Positions 21,280-33,379 of a DNA stretch of 64,000 nt are shown here, piece after piece. The position numbers and the translations under genes are program-made. Position 1 is the stretch's first letter. Every line of letters begins with the position of its first letter. The notes under the pieces were generated by a model. It searched no databases. It saw only the letters and a program-made list of their open reading frames with translations, and had not been told where the DNA came from. This DNA comes from Anas platyrhynchos (taxonomy: Eukaryota; Chordata; Aves; Anseriformes; Anatidae), in the NCBI RefSeq assembly GCF_047663525.1, contig NC_092603.1, positions 847,501 through 911,500 of the forward strand, in the 5' to 3' direction.

Positions 21280-21753
21280 GAATACGTTTGGGGTGGGATT
21301 TAATGGCAAAAAAATGGGGGAAAAAAAAAAAAGTCCCAAAAATGCCTTTCACAAAATGGCGGCCGGGACCTCCCCTCAGAGCCGCCTCAGAGGTGGCGGG
21401 TTTCGTTCCGGCCGCTGATTGGCTGTCCGCCTCCGTTGTCCCGCCCTTGCCGGCTGCTGATTGGCTCCCGCTGCGAGGTTCTTCCTCCTCCCCTGGTTGC
21501 TGTCGTTGTGTTGTGGGACAGGGAAAAATTCGCTTTTTTTGGCCACTTTTTGCCTTTTTTTTGGCCTTTTTTTCTATCTTTTTACGTGCGTTCTCGCAGC
21601 GCTGCACGCGGGCGAGCGCTTGGAGCTGCTTTCAGCGCTCCCTTCCTCTGCTCTGCGGCGTGATGGAGGCAGCGGGACCAGCGGGCCCGGGATGGCGGCA
21701 GGGCCCGGAATGGCGGCAGGGCCCGGGGGCACGGCAGGGCCCGGCGGCACACG
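21280..21753 (+). promoter_or_regulatory. 5' module 2: promoter and exon 1 of lectin L2
   Basis: Has the same YY1-like site and two CTGATTGGCT boxes as module 1. Exon 1 ATG at 21663, donor at 21753/21754, length 91 nt (phase 1). It is therefore also in frame with the transmembrane exon if exon 2 is skipped. Confidence 0.7.
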
Positions 21754-21929
21754 GTGAGTTCGGGTTCGGGGGGAGCGTTGCTGGGGGGGGGTCCACATTT
21801 TGTGTAGCCCTTTGAAGGGCTCTTGTGAGGAGCGGGGCTGGGAGGAGCCTCCTTATAAGGCCCACCCACATTGAAGGCTGGTGGAAGGCTTCCTCCCCGT
21901 ACTACGGCTCCGGCCTACAACGTGCTGGG

Positions 21930-22690
21930 CAGTGTTTTGGGATTAGGACTGCGATTGAGGTTGGTCATTGGGATTAGAGCTGGGGCCGGGAACGGGTTTG
22001 GGATGGAATTAGGGCTGCGGTTGGGGTTTGGGCTGGGGCTGGGATTTGGGCCGTGAATGGGCTCGGGCTGGGGGCTGCTCTGTCCGGACTTGTCCGCAGC
22101 ACGGCCGGGGGGAAGCCGGGAGCTGCGTCTGTGGCTGCGGCGTTACAACCTGGGGGGCAGCGTTTTGGGATTGGGGCTGCGATTAAGGTTGGTCATTGGG
22201 ATTAGGGCTGGGGTCGGGAATGGGTTTGGGGTGGAATTAGGGCTGCGGTTGGGGTTTGGGCCGGGGCTGGGGTTGGGGCCGGGGCCGGGGCCGGGGCTGG
22301 GGTTTGGGCCGTGAATGGGCTCGGGGTGGGGGCTCTGCCGGCCGGCCTCGGCCCCGGCGCGGCTGGGGGGGTTGCCGGGACCGGGCCCCGGTGCGGCCGG
22401 GGAGATGCAGGGCCCGCGGCTGGGGAGGAACCGGGAGCTGCGTCTGTGGCTGCGCCCTACAAGCTGAGGGGCAGCGTTTTGGGGTTACGGCTGTGATAAA
22501 GGTTGGTCATTGGGATTAGGGCTGGGGTCGGGAACGGGTTTGGGATGGAATTAGGGCTGCGGTTGGGGTTTGGGCCGTGAATGGGCTCGGGGTGGGGCCG
22601 GAGGCCCGGTGCGCGACGGTGACGGCCGGGGGGCGAGGCGGGCGCGATCGCGGCGGCGGCCTGGGGGCGGTGCCGGGCCCCTTTGGGGTA
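21930..22690. repeat. G-rich minisatellite, module 2
   Basis: Three units of the GGGATTAGGGCTGGGG family with GGGGCCGGGGCCGGGG stretches; strong plus-strand quadruplex potential. Ends before the conserved GATTGGGATCGAGATTGATA block that precedes exon 2. Confidence 0.88.
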
Positions 22691-23022
22691 GCTGAAATTG
22701 GGATTATTGATGAGATTGGGATCGAGATTGATACCGGGATCGGGGTGTTGGAGGCGGCCAAGCCCTCCCCTGTTTCCCAGGCTGCTGCCGGTTTTCTCCC
22801 AGCTTCATTCCGTTACCTTCTCACCGCAGCATCACCTTCCCACATGTTTTTGTTGTCATTTTTCTGTCTCTTCTGACTTTCTCCCTTCCTTCCAGGTCCT
22901 TCCTCCTCTGCAGCACCCCTTGTTGCCTGCCCCTGGCTGCTACTTTCCCAGCCACAAGCTGCCCTCAGAGGACCCGTGGAGATTTTGGCCTTTGGAGGCT
23001 ACAGAGGGGAGGCTCCTGACAT

Positions 23023-25467
23023 ATGGTTGTGACGCTGCCTGTGGAGGAGGAGCACAACAACGAGGACAACGATTCTGTGATGGAGAGTAAGTGCTCTGAG
23101 GCAGGTGTGCCCGTTGTGCTGCCCTTGCTGGCTGCTGATTGCCACCCACCTGCGAGGTTCTTTCTTCTACCATGGTTGCTGTCTTTGTGGAGTGGTACAG
23201 TGTAAAATTTGCTTTTTTTTTTTTTGTCTTTTTTCTGCCTCCCTATGCGCGTTCTCACAGCACTGCATGCAGGTGAGCGCTTGGAGCTGTGCCCACCACT
23301 CCCTTCCTTTGCTCTGCGCTGCAGTGGGTCTGTAGTTCATGGGTCTGCCTCACCTCGTTTTAATTTTATTTATTTATTTTATTTATTTATATTATATTTT
23401 CATTTATTATTCTTTTCATCAGGATTTGGGGTGATTTCCACCACCTGCCTCAGGCTCCGATGTCACTGTTGCGGGTTAAATCTGGGAGGTTTTGGGTCTC
23501 GTGGTGGTTTGAGCCGGAACCCCCAGTCTCAGCTGAAAGTTGCTGGTTTTAGGGTTACTAAAAGCATGTTAAATAGTTTAACGAGCTGAAATCTTTGTTT
23601 TTTCCCCCAAACCCATGCTGACTTTCCACCCTAATTAAACTCCCAAATTTCAGCAGAATCCTCTTGAATACTTCTTCTACACTTCGTTTGCCACCCAGCA
23701 GCTATTGCAAGAGAGACCTAGGAGCATCAGGGCGTGAGCAGGAGGTTGGGTGGTGGAGTAGCTCCCTGGTGTCCCAGAGGGAAGGGAGCCGTGGGAACAA
23801 AGAAAAGCTTCAAGGCCTTGGGATGGTTGGTGAAAGATGTGGTTAATGAGACAGCGTCGAATTTTGGAATTTTTTGGAATTTTGATTACAATGGCAGGTG
23901 TCCTGCAAGCAGGTGCTCAGAGTAAAAGTTTCTTGCGACCTTCTATTCTGTGTTACCTGACTCCTCATTTCTCCCCTTTTGACATGTTGGCAGAGTACTA
24001 CATGTTCAAAACCTCCTCGATGCTCCTCTGTACTCTATCTGTACAATTTTACATGTATTTGATTTACCCTTAATTTCTCCTTTGTTTTGTTTATTTTTTT
24101 TTTCTTTTAACCACTTCCTTTTTTGGCTAGAGGGCCCTTGTGATCTTCCTTTCTATTAATCTCGTACTGCTCATTCTTTTTCTCTTAGCTATCCTCCTCC
24201 TTTTGGGCCTGGGGGCCCTTCCTCTTCTTTGCTGAACGCGCTACCCACTTCGTAGCACACGATCACTTCTGAGGATGCGAGATGAGTGGCATTTTTGGCT
24301 TCAAAAAACACCTTCTATTGCAAAACTCAACGTTGTTCCTCGCAGCACTGCCCTGACAGGCCAGAAGGCTGCGCTGCCACCCAGCGAGAGAGACCTCAGC
24401 GGGCTGGGGAGAAACTTACTGAAATTTAAATGAGGGCACGTGTAGAGGGGCAAGAAGCCCGTTGATTTAGGTGCTCCTGCTCCATCAGAGATTGGCCTAG
24501 ATGATCTTCCAAGGTTCCTTCCATTCCCTGACGTTCCGTGGAGGTCCAACCGTCCCCCTACCACCAGGGTGTGGGGAGGGCCTGGCCTCTCAGCCCTGCT
24601 GCCAGGGGTCTGCACGGCGCTGGGACCCCTCACTTCCCCCCTTCTTTTCGTTGCAGGTCTTCTTACCAAGTGCAAGGCTAGAAGAGTTGCGGCCTGGAAG
24701 CTATACGCATTCGTCGCCATCAGTCTAATAGAGTTCCTGGTTGTGATTTCCATTATCAGTGTGTGCTCCCAGATGGTTTCGGGGCTCATCCCTGCAGCCC
24801 CAGCTGCAGGTAGGGGGAAAAAAAAAAGGGGGGCTCGGTGCCTGTATCCAACCCTGCTGCTGCCCCTTCTTTGCTCCTGCAAACCCCTGGATTTCTTTGT
24901 CCTTAGGGCTCTCTCAACGTCCATGTTCCTGCCCCCCTTCGTGGATCGGGTTCGAGGGGAAATGTTTCTACTTCTCCGACGGGGAAAAGAACCAGACCTT
25001 GAGCCGGGCTGACTGCCACGCGCGCAACGCCAGCCTGGCCGTGATCCAGTCCAGGGAGGAGCTGGTGAGGCTGGGGCTTTTCTCCTTTTTTATTTTGGGT
25101 GGGGGGCAGAGCTCTGGGGGTGTTGGTGAGCCCCCTTTTCAACCCTGCTCCCCCTCTGCTCCCAGGAGTTCGTGCTGCGCTATAAAGGTTCTCACGACCA
25201 CTGGATCGGGCTGAGCCGCCAGAACCCGAGGCAGCGCTGGGAATGGGACGATGGCACCGAATTTGACAGCTCATTGTGAGTCCGCCCTGCCCTGCACGTG
25301 GGTTTTTGGGGTGAGGGGGCAGGAAGCATGCAGGATGCTCACCCCACTGCCTCCCCTGCAGGTTTCCCATCGGAGGAGGCGAGGATTTTGCTTTCTTGAA
25401 CAACCAAAGAGTCACCAGCGCGCGCAGCAGCGGCGAGCGGCACTGGATCTGCACCAGGCAGCCCTGA
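23023..25467 (+). CDS. Lectin L2: CLEC2-like type II C-type lectin, 196 aa, long-stalk class
   Basis: Exons: 23023-23086 (exon from 22896), 24657-24809, 24907-25064, 25166-25275, 25362-25467. Tail MVVTLPVEEEHNNEDNDS. Transmembrane part AFVAISLIEFLVVISIIS; the upstream donor of L1 is gone (AGTGTGTG), and the exon runs on to GCAG|GTAGGG, adding SVCSQMVSGLIPAAPAA to the stalk in frame. The extra cysteine in the stalk (VCSQ) could support dimers. CTLD: PCSCPPSWIGFEGKC, NQT and a second sequon NAS (HARNASLAV), EFVLRYKG, WICTRQP-stop. Both cysteines of one CTLD disulfide are missing. An AATAAA lies near 27011. The intron before the transmembrane exon holds a roughly 630-bp insert shared with L6. 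The translation of exons 3-6 is identical to L6. Confidence 0.85.
23830..24460. other. Intron insert shared by L2 and L6, unrecognised
   Basis: The stretch from about 23830 is present in L2 and L6 (55690-56330), shortened in L1 (about 16790-16970) and replaced in L3, L4, L5 and L7 by a short GAGGCTTTTTG segment. It holds pyrimidine-rich and GC-rich parts. I find no convincing coding or transposon signature. Confidence 0.55.
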
Positions 25468-25579
25468 GGCCGGCAGACAGGGCGCCTCCAGGTCTCGTGC
25501 AGAAAATCCCTCACACCTTGGTGCCCTGGTGGATGTTTTGGGGAACTGACGCAGCAGAACAAGACCCAGGGTTCATTTC

Positions 25580-26233
25580 TGTACTGGGTCTGGCTGGGAT
25601 GTTAACTTTCCCTGCAGCAGCCCATACAGTGCCGTACTCTGTACTTGGAGCTAGAACAGCAGTGGTATCACACCAGTGTTGTGTCTGCTGCTGAGCAGTG
25701 CTGGCACAGCATCGGGACTCTCTCTAACCCTCCTAGGGGGTGGGCAAAAAGTGAGGAGGGAAACATCACCAGGGCAGCTGACCTAAACCAACCAAAGGGA
25801 TATTCCGTACCGTGTGATGTCACATTCAGCAATAAAAGGTGGAAGCAGGAAGAGGAGAGGAGGGGTGGGCTCTCGTTGGGAAAATGTTGGTCCTCATCTC
25901 GAACACCGGCTGCGTGCGTTGAGGCCTTGCTTCAAGGACATGGTCAATCATCGCTCATTTGTGGGAATTAGTAATTTCTTTCCTCTGCACTTCCATATAG
26001 CCTTAATTTATTTTGTTTGTTTTCCTCCCTTCTTTTTATTTTTCCCTTTTCCCCTTTCCCTTTTTATTTCCCCTTAGTTAAATTGTTTAGTTCATAATAA
26101 TCTTTATTATTATTATTTCGCTTTAATTAAATTATCCTTATCTCAACCCATGAGTTGTTGTTTGCTTTACTTCTCCCCCTCCTTATCTAAAGAGAGCAGT
26201 TGTGGGGTTTAGCTGTCCAGCATGGTAAAACCA
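25580..26233 (+). mobile_element. Solo LTR, avian ERVL type (fossil) in the L2 3' flank
   Basis: Copy of the 18059-18712 element, exactly 7521 bases downstream, carried along by the tandem duplication and not inserted anew. Confidence 0.75.
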
Positions 26234-27210
26234 TAATTCCTCAGGCCTGCAGGTGGTGTTTTGTCATTGCTGCTGCTTCTGGAGCTCTTTCAGGTTTTCT
26301 GCTTCCCACTACGCAGTTCCCTTGGTTCTGCAAAACATTTTTGTCATCTCAAACTCGTGTGTACTACGTTTTTGCTCCGTCTTTATCAGTGCATAGCATT
26401 AAGGTAGATAGCAGAGGCAAGGTTGTAGGAAAACTCCATTTTTAGCTCTTCAAACCCTTTTCTAAGGGCACTTGCACTTTTTTAGCAGAGGAGGAGGAGC
26501 ATTTTAAAATACAGTGTTTTGCCAAAGAGATATCAGTGTTGTGCCCAGGCAGAAACTATCACAGGGTGGATGGGAATATCTCAAAAAATGGTTTGGGCTG
26601 GAAGAAGGCTTCAAGATGGTCCTGTTCCAACCTCACTGCCCTGGGCTGAAGTCCCTGAGCTGCTGCGGGAGGGGAAATCAGCTGTAACCCATCACCCCTG
26701 CTGGTGCTATCCTGAGGAATGTGAATAGCAGGGGTATGGCTGTGCCAAGGAACAACTTCCCACAGTTGCAATTCCTCCTGTACTCGAACAAACTCTTCAT
26801 GGGCTCCCAGGCTGGATGGCAGTAGCAGTTCAGTCGGGTCCACGTTAATTTCAAATGATGCTCGTGGAGAGAAACGGTGCCTTTCTCTTGCTTTTCTGCT
26901 CCTCTGTATCTTTGTATTTTATCAACGCTACTTTTCTACGCGTTTTAATTTATGTTTTAATTTTGTGATTTATGTTTTAAATAAATGTTTTAATTTATGT
27001 GCAATTTACTAATAAAATATCTTTGCTAAGTCTGGCTCTGACTTTTATTGTTTCCTCTGGCATTACCCTGAGATCCAACGCGAGGTGACAGTTTTTCCCT
27101 GCTCCTTTCTGCCCCTCCATGAAAACTCTCTCATTGGAAGACCACAGCTCCATCCTGTGCCACATCTCCTGAAAATACTAAGGATTTCCCAAGAAAGCCC
27201 AGGAAACTCA

Positions 27211-27585
27211 GGCAGCCAGGGCTTCACCTCGAGTCGCCACTACTGGGAGGTGGAGGCGAGCGGGTGCTTCTGGACCGTGGGGGTGGCTCGGGAATCGGTG
27301 CGGAGGGAAGGTCGGATCCTCTTCAAGCCCAACGCCGAGATCTGGGGCTTGCAGAAGTACGACGAGCTCTGCGTGGCCCTCACGGCGCCCTCCAACACCT
27401 TCGTCCCACTCCGCAGCGGGGAGATCGGGGTCTACTTGGACTACGAGGTGGGGCAGGTCTCCTTTTACGCCCTGGGCACCCGCTGCTGCGTCTTCACCTT
27501 CCGCGTGGCCTCCTTCAGCGGCGAGAGGGTCTTCCCCTACTTCTGCGTGCTGCTCTCCACCATCAAACTGCCCCCCAGGGCCTGA
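27211..27585 (+). pseudogene. 5'-truncated SPRY fragment S3
   Basis: Same junction and extent as the fragment at 19690: lectin 3' flank fused to the middle of the B30.2 exon, open to the PPRA-stop, no PRY, no start codon. Its translation matches S4 at 59074. Confidence 0.85.
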
Positions 27586-27699
27586 CGAGGCGGCGACGGG
27601 GTCCCCCCGAAACCCTTCGGGTGCTTCCAGGAGGAACGGAGACGCCCCTCGCCGCCCCTCGCCTCATGTTATTGTTATGATTTGGGTTTTGTTTCCGTC

Positions 27700-28320
27700 A
27701 GGGTTTGGGGTGATTCCCACCATCTGTAGCTCACGGGTCTGCCTCACCTCATTTCATTTTTATTCATTCATTTTTATTCCTTTTTATTCATTTATTTTAT
27801 TTTTTTCTTCAGGGTCTGGGGTGATTTCCACCGCCCATAGCTCATGAGTCTGCCTCACCTCATTTTACTTTTATTTGTTTATTTATGTTTATGTTTCTTC
27901 ATTTTTATTCAATTTTAATCATTTTATTCATTTTTATTATTTATTTTCATTTATTTTCAATTATTTTTATTTTTTTTTCTTCAGGATTTGGGGTGATTTC
28001 CACTGCCTGTAGCTCATGGGTCTGCCTCGCCTCATTTTATATTTATTTATGTTTATTTATGTTTTTATTCATTTTTATTCAATTTTAATCATTTTATTCA
28101 TTTTTATTATTTATTTTCATTTATTTTCAATTATTTTTATTTTTTTCTTGAGGATTTGGGGTGATTTCCACTGCCTGTAGCTCATGGGTCTACTAGATTT
28201 TATTTCTATTATTATTTTTACTTCTATTTTTTCTACTTTGTTTACTTTTATTTTATTTTTATATTCATTTTATGGTACTTTTATCTTTTCTTCAGGATTT
28301 GGGGTGATTTCCACCACCTG
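27700..28320. repeat. AT-rich tandem repeat, GTGATTTCCACTGCC family
   Basis: Five units between the S3 fragment and the conserved pre-promoter spacer. Matches 59560-60180 almost base for base. Confidence 0.88.
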
Positions 28321-28789
28321 CCTCAGGCTCCGATGTCTCTGTTGCGGGTTAAATCTGGGAGGTTTTGGGTCTCGTGGCGGTTTGAGCCGGAACCCCCAGT
28401 CTCAGCTGAAAGTTGCTGGTTTTAGGGTTATTAAAAGCATGTTAATAGTTTAACGAGCTGAAATCTTTGTTTTTTCCCCCAAACCCATGCTGACTTTCCA
28501 CCCTGATTAAACTCCCAAATTTCAGCAGAATTCTCTTGAATACTGTTGTCATAATTTCCTAATTTCAGCAGAATTTGCTTGAATACCGCCTGCAGCTACC
28601 TGATTACAGAACTGAGTTTTAAATGAAATTGTTTAAAATCATTTTTTTTTCACAGGAATTTGCCATTTCTCCCCTTCCCTTCCCTGTTTTCCCCACTGTC
28701 GTTTATTTGAGCAATTAATGTGCGATTATCACTGGCTTCAGACCAAAATTAACAGGTTTTGTTGTTATAAGGAGGAGAGGTGCGGGGGG

Positions 28790-29261
28790 GAATACGTTTG
28801 GGTTGGGATTTAATGGAAAAAAAATGGGGAAAACAAAAAAAAAGTCCCAAAAATGCCTTTCACAAAATGGCGGCCGGGACCTCCCCTCAGAGGTGGCGGG
28901 TTTCGTTCCGGCCGCTGATTGGCTCGTGCCTCCGTTGTCCCGCCCTTGCCGGCTGCTGATTGGCTCCCGCTGCGAGGTTCTTCCTCCTCCCCTGGCTGCT
29001 GTCGTTGTGTTGCGGGACAGGGAAAAATTCGCTTTTTTTGGCCATTTTTTGCCTTTTTTTGTCCTTTCTTCTACCTTTTTGCGCGAGTTTTTGCAGCGCT
29101 GCACGCGGGGGAGCGCTTGGAGCTGCTTTCAGCGCTCCCTTCCTCTGCTCTGCGCCGCGATGGAGGCAGCGGGACCAGCGGGACCTCCGCGGGCACGGGA
29201 TGGCGGCAGGGCCCGGAATGGCGGCAGGGGCCGGGGTCGCGGCAGGGCCCGGCGGCACACG
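28790..29261 (+). promoter_or_regulatory. 5' module 3: promoter and exon 1 of lectin L3
   Basis: YY1-like site and two inverted CCAAT boxes retained (the first reads CTGATTGGCTCG). Exon 1 ATG at 29160, donor after 29261, length 102 nt. This is phase 0, unlike L1 and L2, because an ACCTCCGCGGG insertion changes the frame; exon 1 here can only be leader or upstream frame. Confidence 0.7.
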
Positions 29262-29439
29262 GTGAGTTCGGGTTCGGGGGCAGCGTTGCTGGGGGGGGGG
29301 TTCCACATTTTTTGGAAGGGCTCTTCTAAGGAGCCGGTGTGGGAGGAGCCTCCTTATAAGCCCCACCCACGTATAAATGTTCCTCGGTGTATGAGGTGCG
29401 GATGCTGAGCTGCATTTGCGGCTCCACCGTACAACCTGG

Positions 29440-30240
29440 AGGGCAGCGTTTTGGGATTGGGGCTGCGATTAAGGTTGGCATTGGGATTAGGGCTGGGGTC
29501 GGGAGTGGGTTTGGGTTGGGGCTGGGGCCGCTGCTGGGGTTTGGGCCGTGAATGGGCTCGGGGTGGGGGCTCTGCCGGCCGGCCTCGGCCCCGGCGCGGC
29601 TGGGGGGGTTGCCGGGACCGGGCCCCGGTGCGGCCGGGGAGATGCCGGGCCCGCGGCCCGGGGGGGAGCCGGGAGCTGCGTTTGTGGCTGCGCCCTACAA
29701 CCTGGGGGGCAGCGTTTTGGGATTGGGGCTGCGATTAAGGTTGGTCATTGGGATTAGAGCTGGGGTCGGGAATGGGTTTGGGGTGGAATTAGGGCTGCGG
29801 TTGGGGTTTGGGCCGGGGCTGGGGTTGGGGCCGGGGCCGGGGCCGGGGCTGGGGTTTGGGCCGTGAATGGGCTCGGGGTGGGGGCTCTGCCGGCCGGCCT
29901 CGGCCCCGGCGCGGCTGGGGGGTGGTTGCCGGGACCGGGCCCCGGTGCGGCCGGGGAGATGCAGGGCCCGCGGCTGGGGAGGAACCGGGAGCTGCGTCTG
30001 TGGCTGCGCCCTACAAGCTGAGGGGCAGCGTTTTGGGGTTACGGCTGTGATAAAGGTTGGTCATTGGGATTAGGGCTGGGGTCGGGAACGGGTTTGGGAT
30101 GGAATTAGGGCTGCGGTTGGGGTTTGGGCCGTGAATGGGCTCGGGGTGGGGCCGGAGGCCCGGTGCGCGACGGTGACGGCCGGGGGGCGAGGCGGGCGCG
30201 ATCGCGGCGGCGGCCTGGGGGCGGTGCCGGGCCCCTTTGG
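29440..30240. repeat. G-rich minisatellite, module 3
   Basis: Three long units of the TTAGGGCTGGGG family, ending in a GGCGAGGCGGGCGCGATCGC stretch. Strong quadruplex potential on the plus strand. Confidence 0.88.
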
Positions 30241-30576
30241 GGTAGCTGAAATTGGGATTATTGATGAGATTGGGATCGAGATTGATACCGGGATCGGGGT
30301 GTTGGAGGCGGCCAAGCCCTCCCCTGTTTCCCAGGCTGCTGCCGGTTTTCTCCCAGCTTCCTTCCGTTACCTTCTCACCGCAGCATCACCTTCCCACATG
30401 TTTTTATTGTCATTTTTCTGTCTCTTCTGACTTTCTCCCTTCCTTCCAGGTCCTTCCTCCTCTGCAGCACCCCTTGTTGCCTGCCCCTGGCTGCTACTTT
30501 CCCAGCCACAAGCTGCCCTCAGAGGACCCGTGGAGATTTTGGCCCTTGGAGGCTACAGAGGGGAGGCTCCTGACAT

Positions 30577-32417
30577 ATGGTTGTGACGCTGCCTGTGGAG
30601 GAGGAGCACAACAACGAGGACAACGATTCTGTGATGGAGAGTAAGTGCTCTGAGGCAGGTGTGCCCGTTGTGCTGCCCTTGCTGGCTGCTGATTGCCACC
30701 CACCTGCGAGGTTCTTCCTTCTACCGTGGTTGCTGTCTTTGTGGAGCGGTACAGTGAAAAATTTATTTGTTTTTTTTTTGTCTTTTTTCTACCTCCCTAC
30801 GCGCGTTCTCACAGCACTGCAGGCAGGTGAGCGCTTGGAGCTGTGCCCACTACTCCCTTCCTTTGCTCTGCGCTGCAGTGGGTCTGTAGCTCATGGGTCT
30901 GCCTCACCTCGTTTTAATTTTATTTATTTATTTTATTTATTTATTTTATATTTTCATTTATTATTCTTTTCATCAGGATTTGGGGTGATTTCCACCACCT
31001 GCCTCAGGCTCCGATGTCACTGTTGCGGGTTAAATCTGGGAGGTTTTGGGTCTCGTGGTGGTTTGAGCTGGAACCCCAAGTCTCAGCTGAAAGTTGCTGG
31101 TTTTAGGGTTACTAAAAGCATGTTAAATAGTTTTACTGAGCTGGTGTTGAGCTGAAATCTTTGTTTTTTCCCCCAAACCCATGCTGACTTTCCACCTTAA
31201 TTAAACTCCCAAAATTCAGCAGAATCCTCTTGAATACTTCTTTTACACTTCGTTTGCCACCCAGCAGCTCTCGCAAAAGAGACCTAGGAGCATCAGGGCA
31301 TGTGAGCAGGAGGTCGGGTGGTGGAGTAGCTCCCTGGTGTCCCAGAGGGAAGGGAGCCGTGGGAACGAAGAAAAGCTTCAAGGCCTTGGGATGGTTGGTG
31401 AAAGAGGCTTTTTGGGCGGAGTGTGTGGCTTTTTGTTGGAGTGGCCTAGAGGATCTTCCAAGGTTCCTTCCATTCCCTGACATTCCGTGGAGGTCCAAAC
31501 GTCCCCCTACCACCAGCGGCACCCCCAGGGTGTGGGGAGGGCCTGGCCTCTCTCAGCCCTGCTGCCAGGGGTCTGCACGGCGCTGGGACCCCTCACTTCC
31601 CCCCTTCTTTTCGTTGCAGGTCTTCTTACCAAGTGCAAGGCTAGAAGAGTTGCGGCCTGGAAGCTATACGTGTTCGTCGCCATCAGTCTAATAGAGTTCC
31701 TGGTTTTGATTTCCATTATCGGTGTGCGCTCCCAGGTGGTTTCGGGGCTCATCCCTGCAGCCCCAGCTGCAGGTAGGGGGGAAAAAAAAAGGGGGCTCGG
31801 TGCCTGTATCCAACCCTGCTGCTGCCCCTTCTTTGCTCCTGCAAACCTCTGGATTTCTTTGTCCTTAGGGCTCTCTCAACGTGCGTATTCCTGCCCCCCT
31901 TCGTGGATCGGGTTCAAGGGGAAATGTTTCTACTTCTCCGACGGGGAAAAGAACCAAACCTTGAGCCGGGCTGACTGCCACGCGCGCAACGCCAGCCTGG
32001 CCGTGATCCAGTCCAGGGAGGAGCTGGTGAGCCTTTTTTTTGTTTTGGGTGGGGGGCAGAGCTCTGGGGGTGTTGGTGAGCCCCCTTTTCAACCCTGCTC
32101 CCCCTCTGCTCCCAGGACTTCATGATGCGCTATAAAGGTTCTCACGACCACTGGATCGGGCTGAGCCGCCAGAACCCGAGGCAGCGCTGGGAATGGGACG
32201 ATGGCACCGAATTTGACAGCTCATTGTGAGTCCGCCCTGCCCTGCACGTGGGTTTTTGGGGTGAGGGGGCAGGAAGCATGCAGGATGCTCACCCCGCTGC
32301 CTCCCCTGCAGGTTTCCCATCGGAGGAGGCGAGGATTTTGCTTTCTTGAACAACCAAAGAGTCACCAGCGCGCGCAGCAGCGGCGAGCGGCACTGGATCT
32401 GCACCAGGCAGCCCTGA
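30577..32417 (+). CDS. Lectin L3: CLEC2-like type II C-type lectin, 196 aa, long-stalk class
   Basis: Exons: 30577-30640 (exon from 30450), 31620-31772, 31869-32026, 32116-32225, 32312-32417. Tail as in L2. Transmembrane VFVAISLIEFLVLISIIG, followed by stalk VRSQVVSGLIPAAPAA, made by use of the downstream GTAGGG donor. In the CTLD the first cysteine pair member remains (SCPPSW), while the preceding residue is Tyr (RAYSCP) where L1 and L2 have Cys. Sequons NQT and NAS. Exon 5 starts DFMMRYKG. The intron after exon 4 is shorter than in L2. AATAAA at 33297. There is no ERVL LTR in the 3' flank. Surface ligand role inferred from the family. Confidence 0.85.
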
Positions 32418-33379
32418 GGCCGGCAGACAGGGCGCCTCCAGGTCTCGTGCAGAGAATACCGCACACCTTGGTGCCCTGGTGGATATTTTGGGGAACTGAC
32501 AAGACCAGGGTTCATTCCTCAAGCCTGCAGGAGGCATTTTGTCATAGCTGCTGCTCCTGGAGCTTTTTCAGGTTTTCTGTCTGCTACTATGCAGTTCCCT
32601 TGCTTCTGCAAAACGTTTTTGTCATCTCAAACTCTTGTGCACTACATTTTTGCTTCGTCTTTATCAGTGCATAGCATTAAGGTAGGAGACGCAAGATTGT
32701 ATTAGGAAAAGTATTAATGTAGCGTGTCGTGTTAACTGGCAAGAGATACTCCATTTCCTTTTTAACTCTTCAAACCCTTTTCTAAGGGCACTTGCACTTT
32801 TTTAGCAGAGGAGGAGGAGCATCTTAAATTACAGTGTTTTGTCAAAGAGATATCAGTATTGTGCCCAGGCAGAAACTGTCACAGAATGGGAATATCTCTG
32901 ACCGCGTCCTGGAAATGGTTTGGACTGGAAGAAGGCTTCAAGATGGTCCTGTTCCAACCTCACTGCCCTGGGCTGAAGTCCCTGAGCTGCTGCGGGGGGG
33001 GGAAATCAGCTGTAACCCATCACCCCTGCTGGTGCTGTCCTGAGAAATGTGAATAGCAGGTGTGTGGCTGTGGCAGGGAACAACTTCCCACATTTGCCAT
33101 TCCTCCTGTACTCGAAGAAACTCTTCACGGGCTCCCAGGCTGGATGGAAGTAGCAGTTCAGTCAGGTCTCCGTTAATGTGAACTGGTGCCCGTGGAGAGA
33201 AACGGTGCCTTTCTCTTGCTTTTCTGCTCCTCTGTATCTTTGTATTATATCAACACTATTTTTCTACGTACTGTTTTAATATATGTGCAATTTTTTAATA
33301 AATTTTTTTTACTGTCTGGCTCTTTTATTGTTTCCTCTTGTGTTACCCTGAGATCCAGCACGAGGTGAGTTTTACCCCA

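Noticed and set aside
24903-25562. 219-codon minus-strand frame, repeated at 56768-57427
   Set aside because: Antisense of the lectin CTLD exons and introns. Its persistence reflects identity of the two blocks and not selection.
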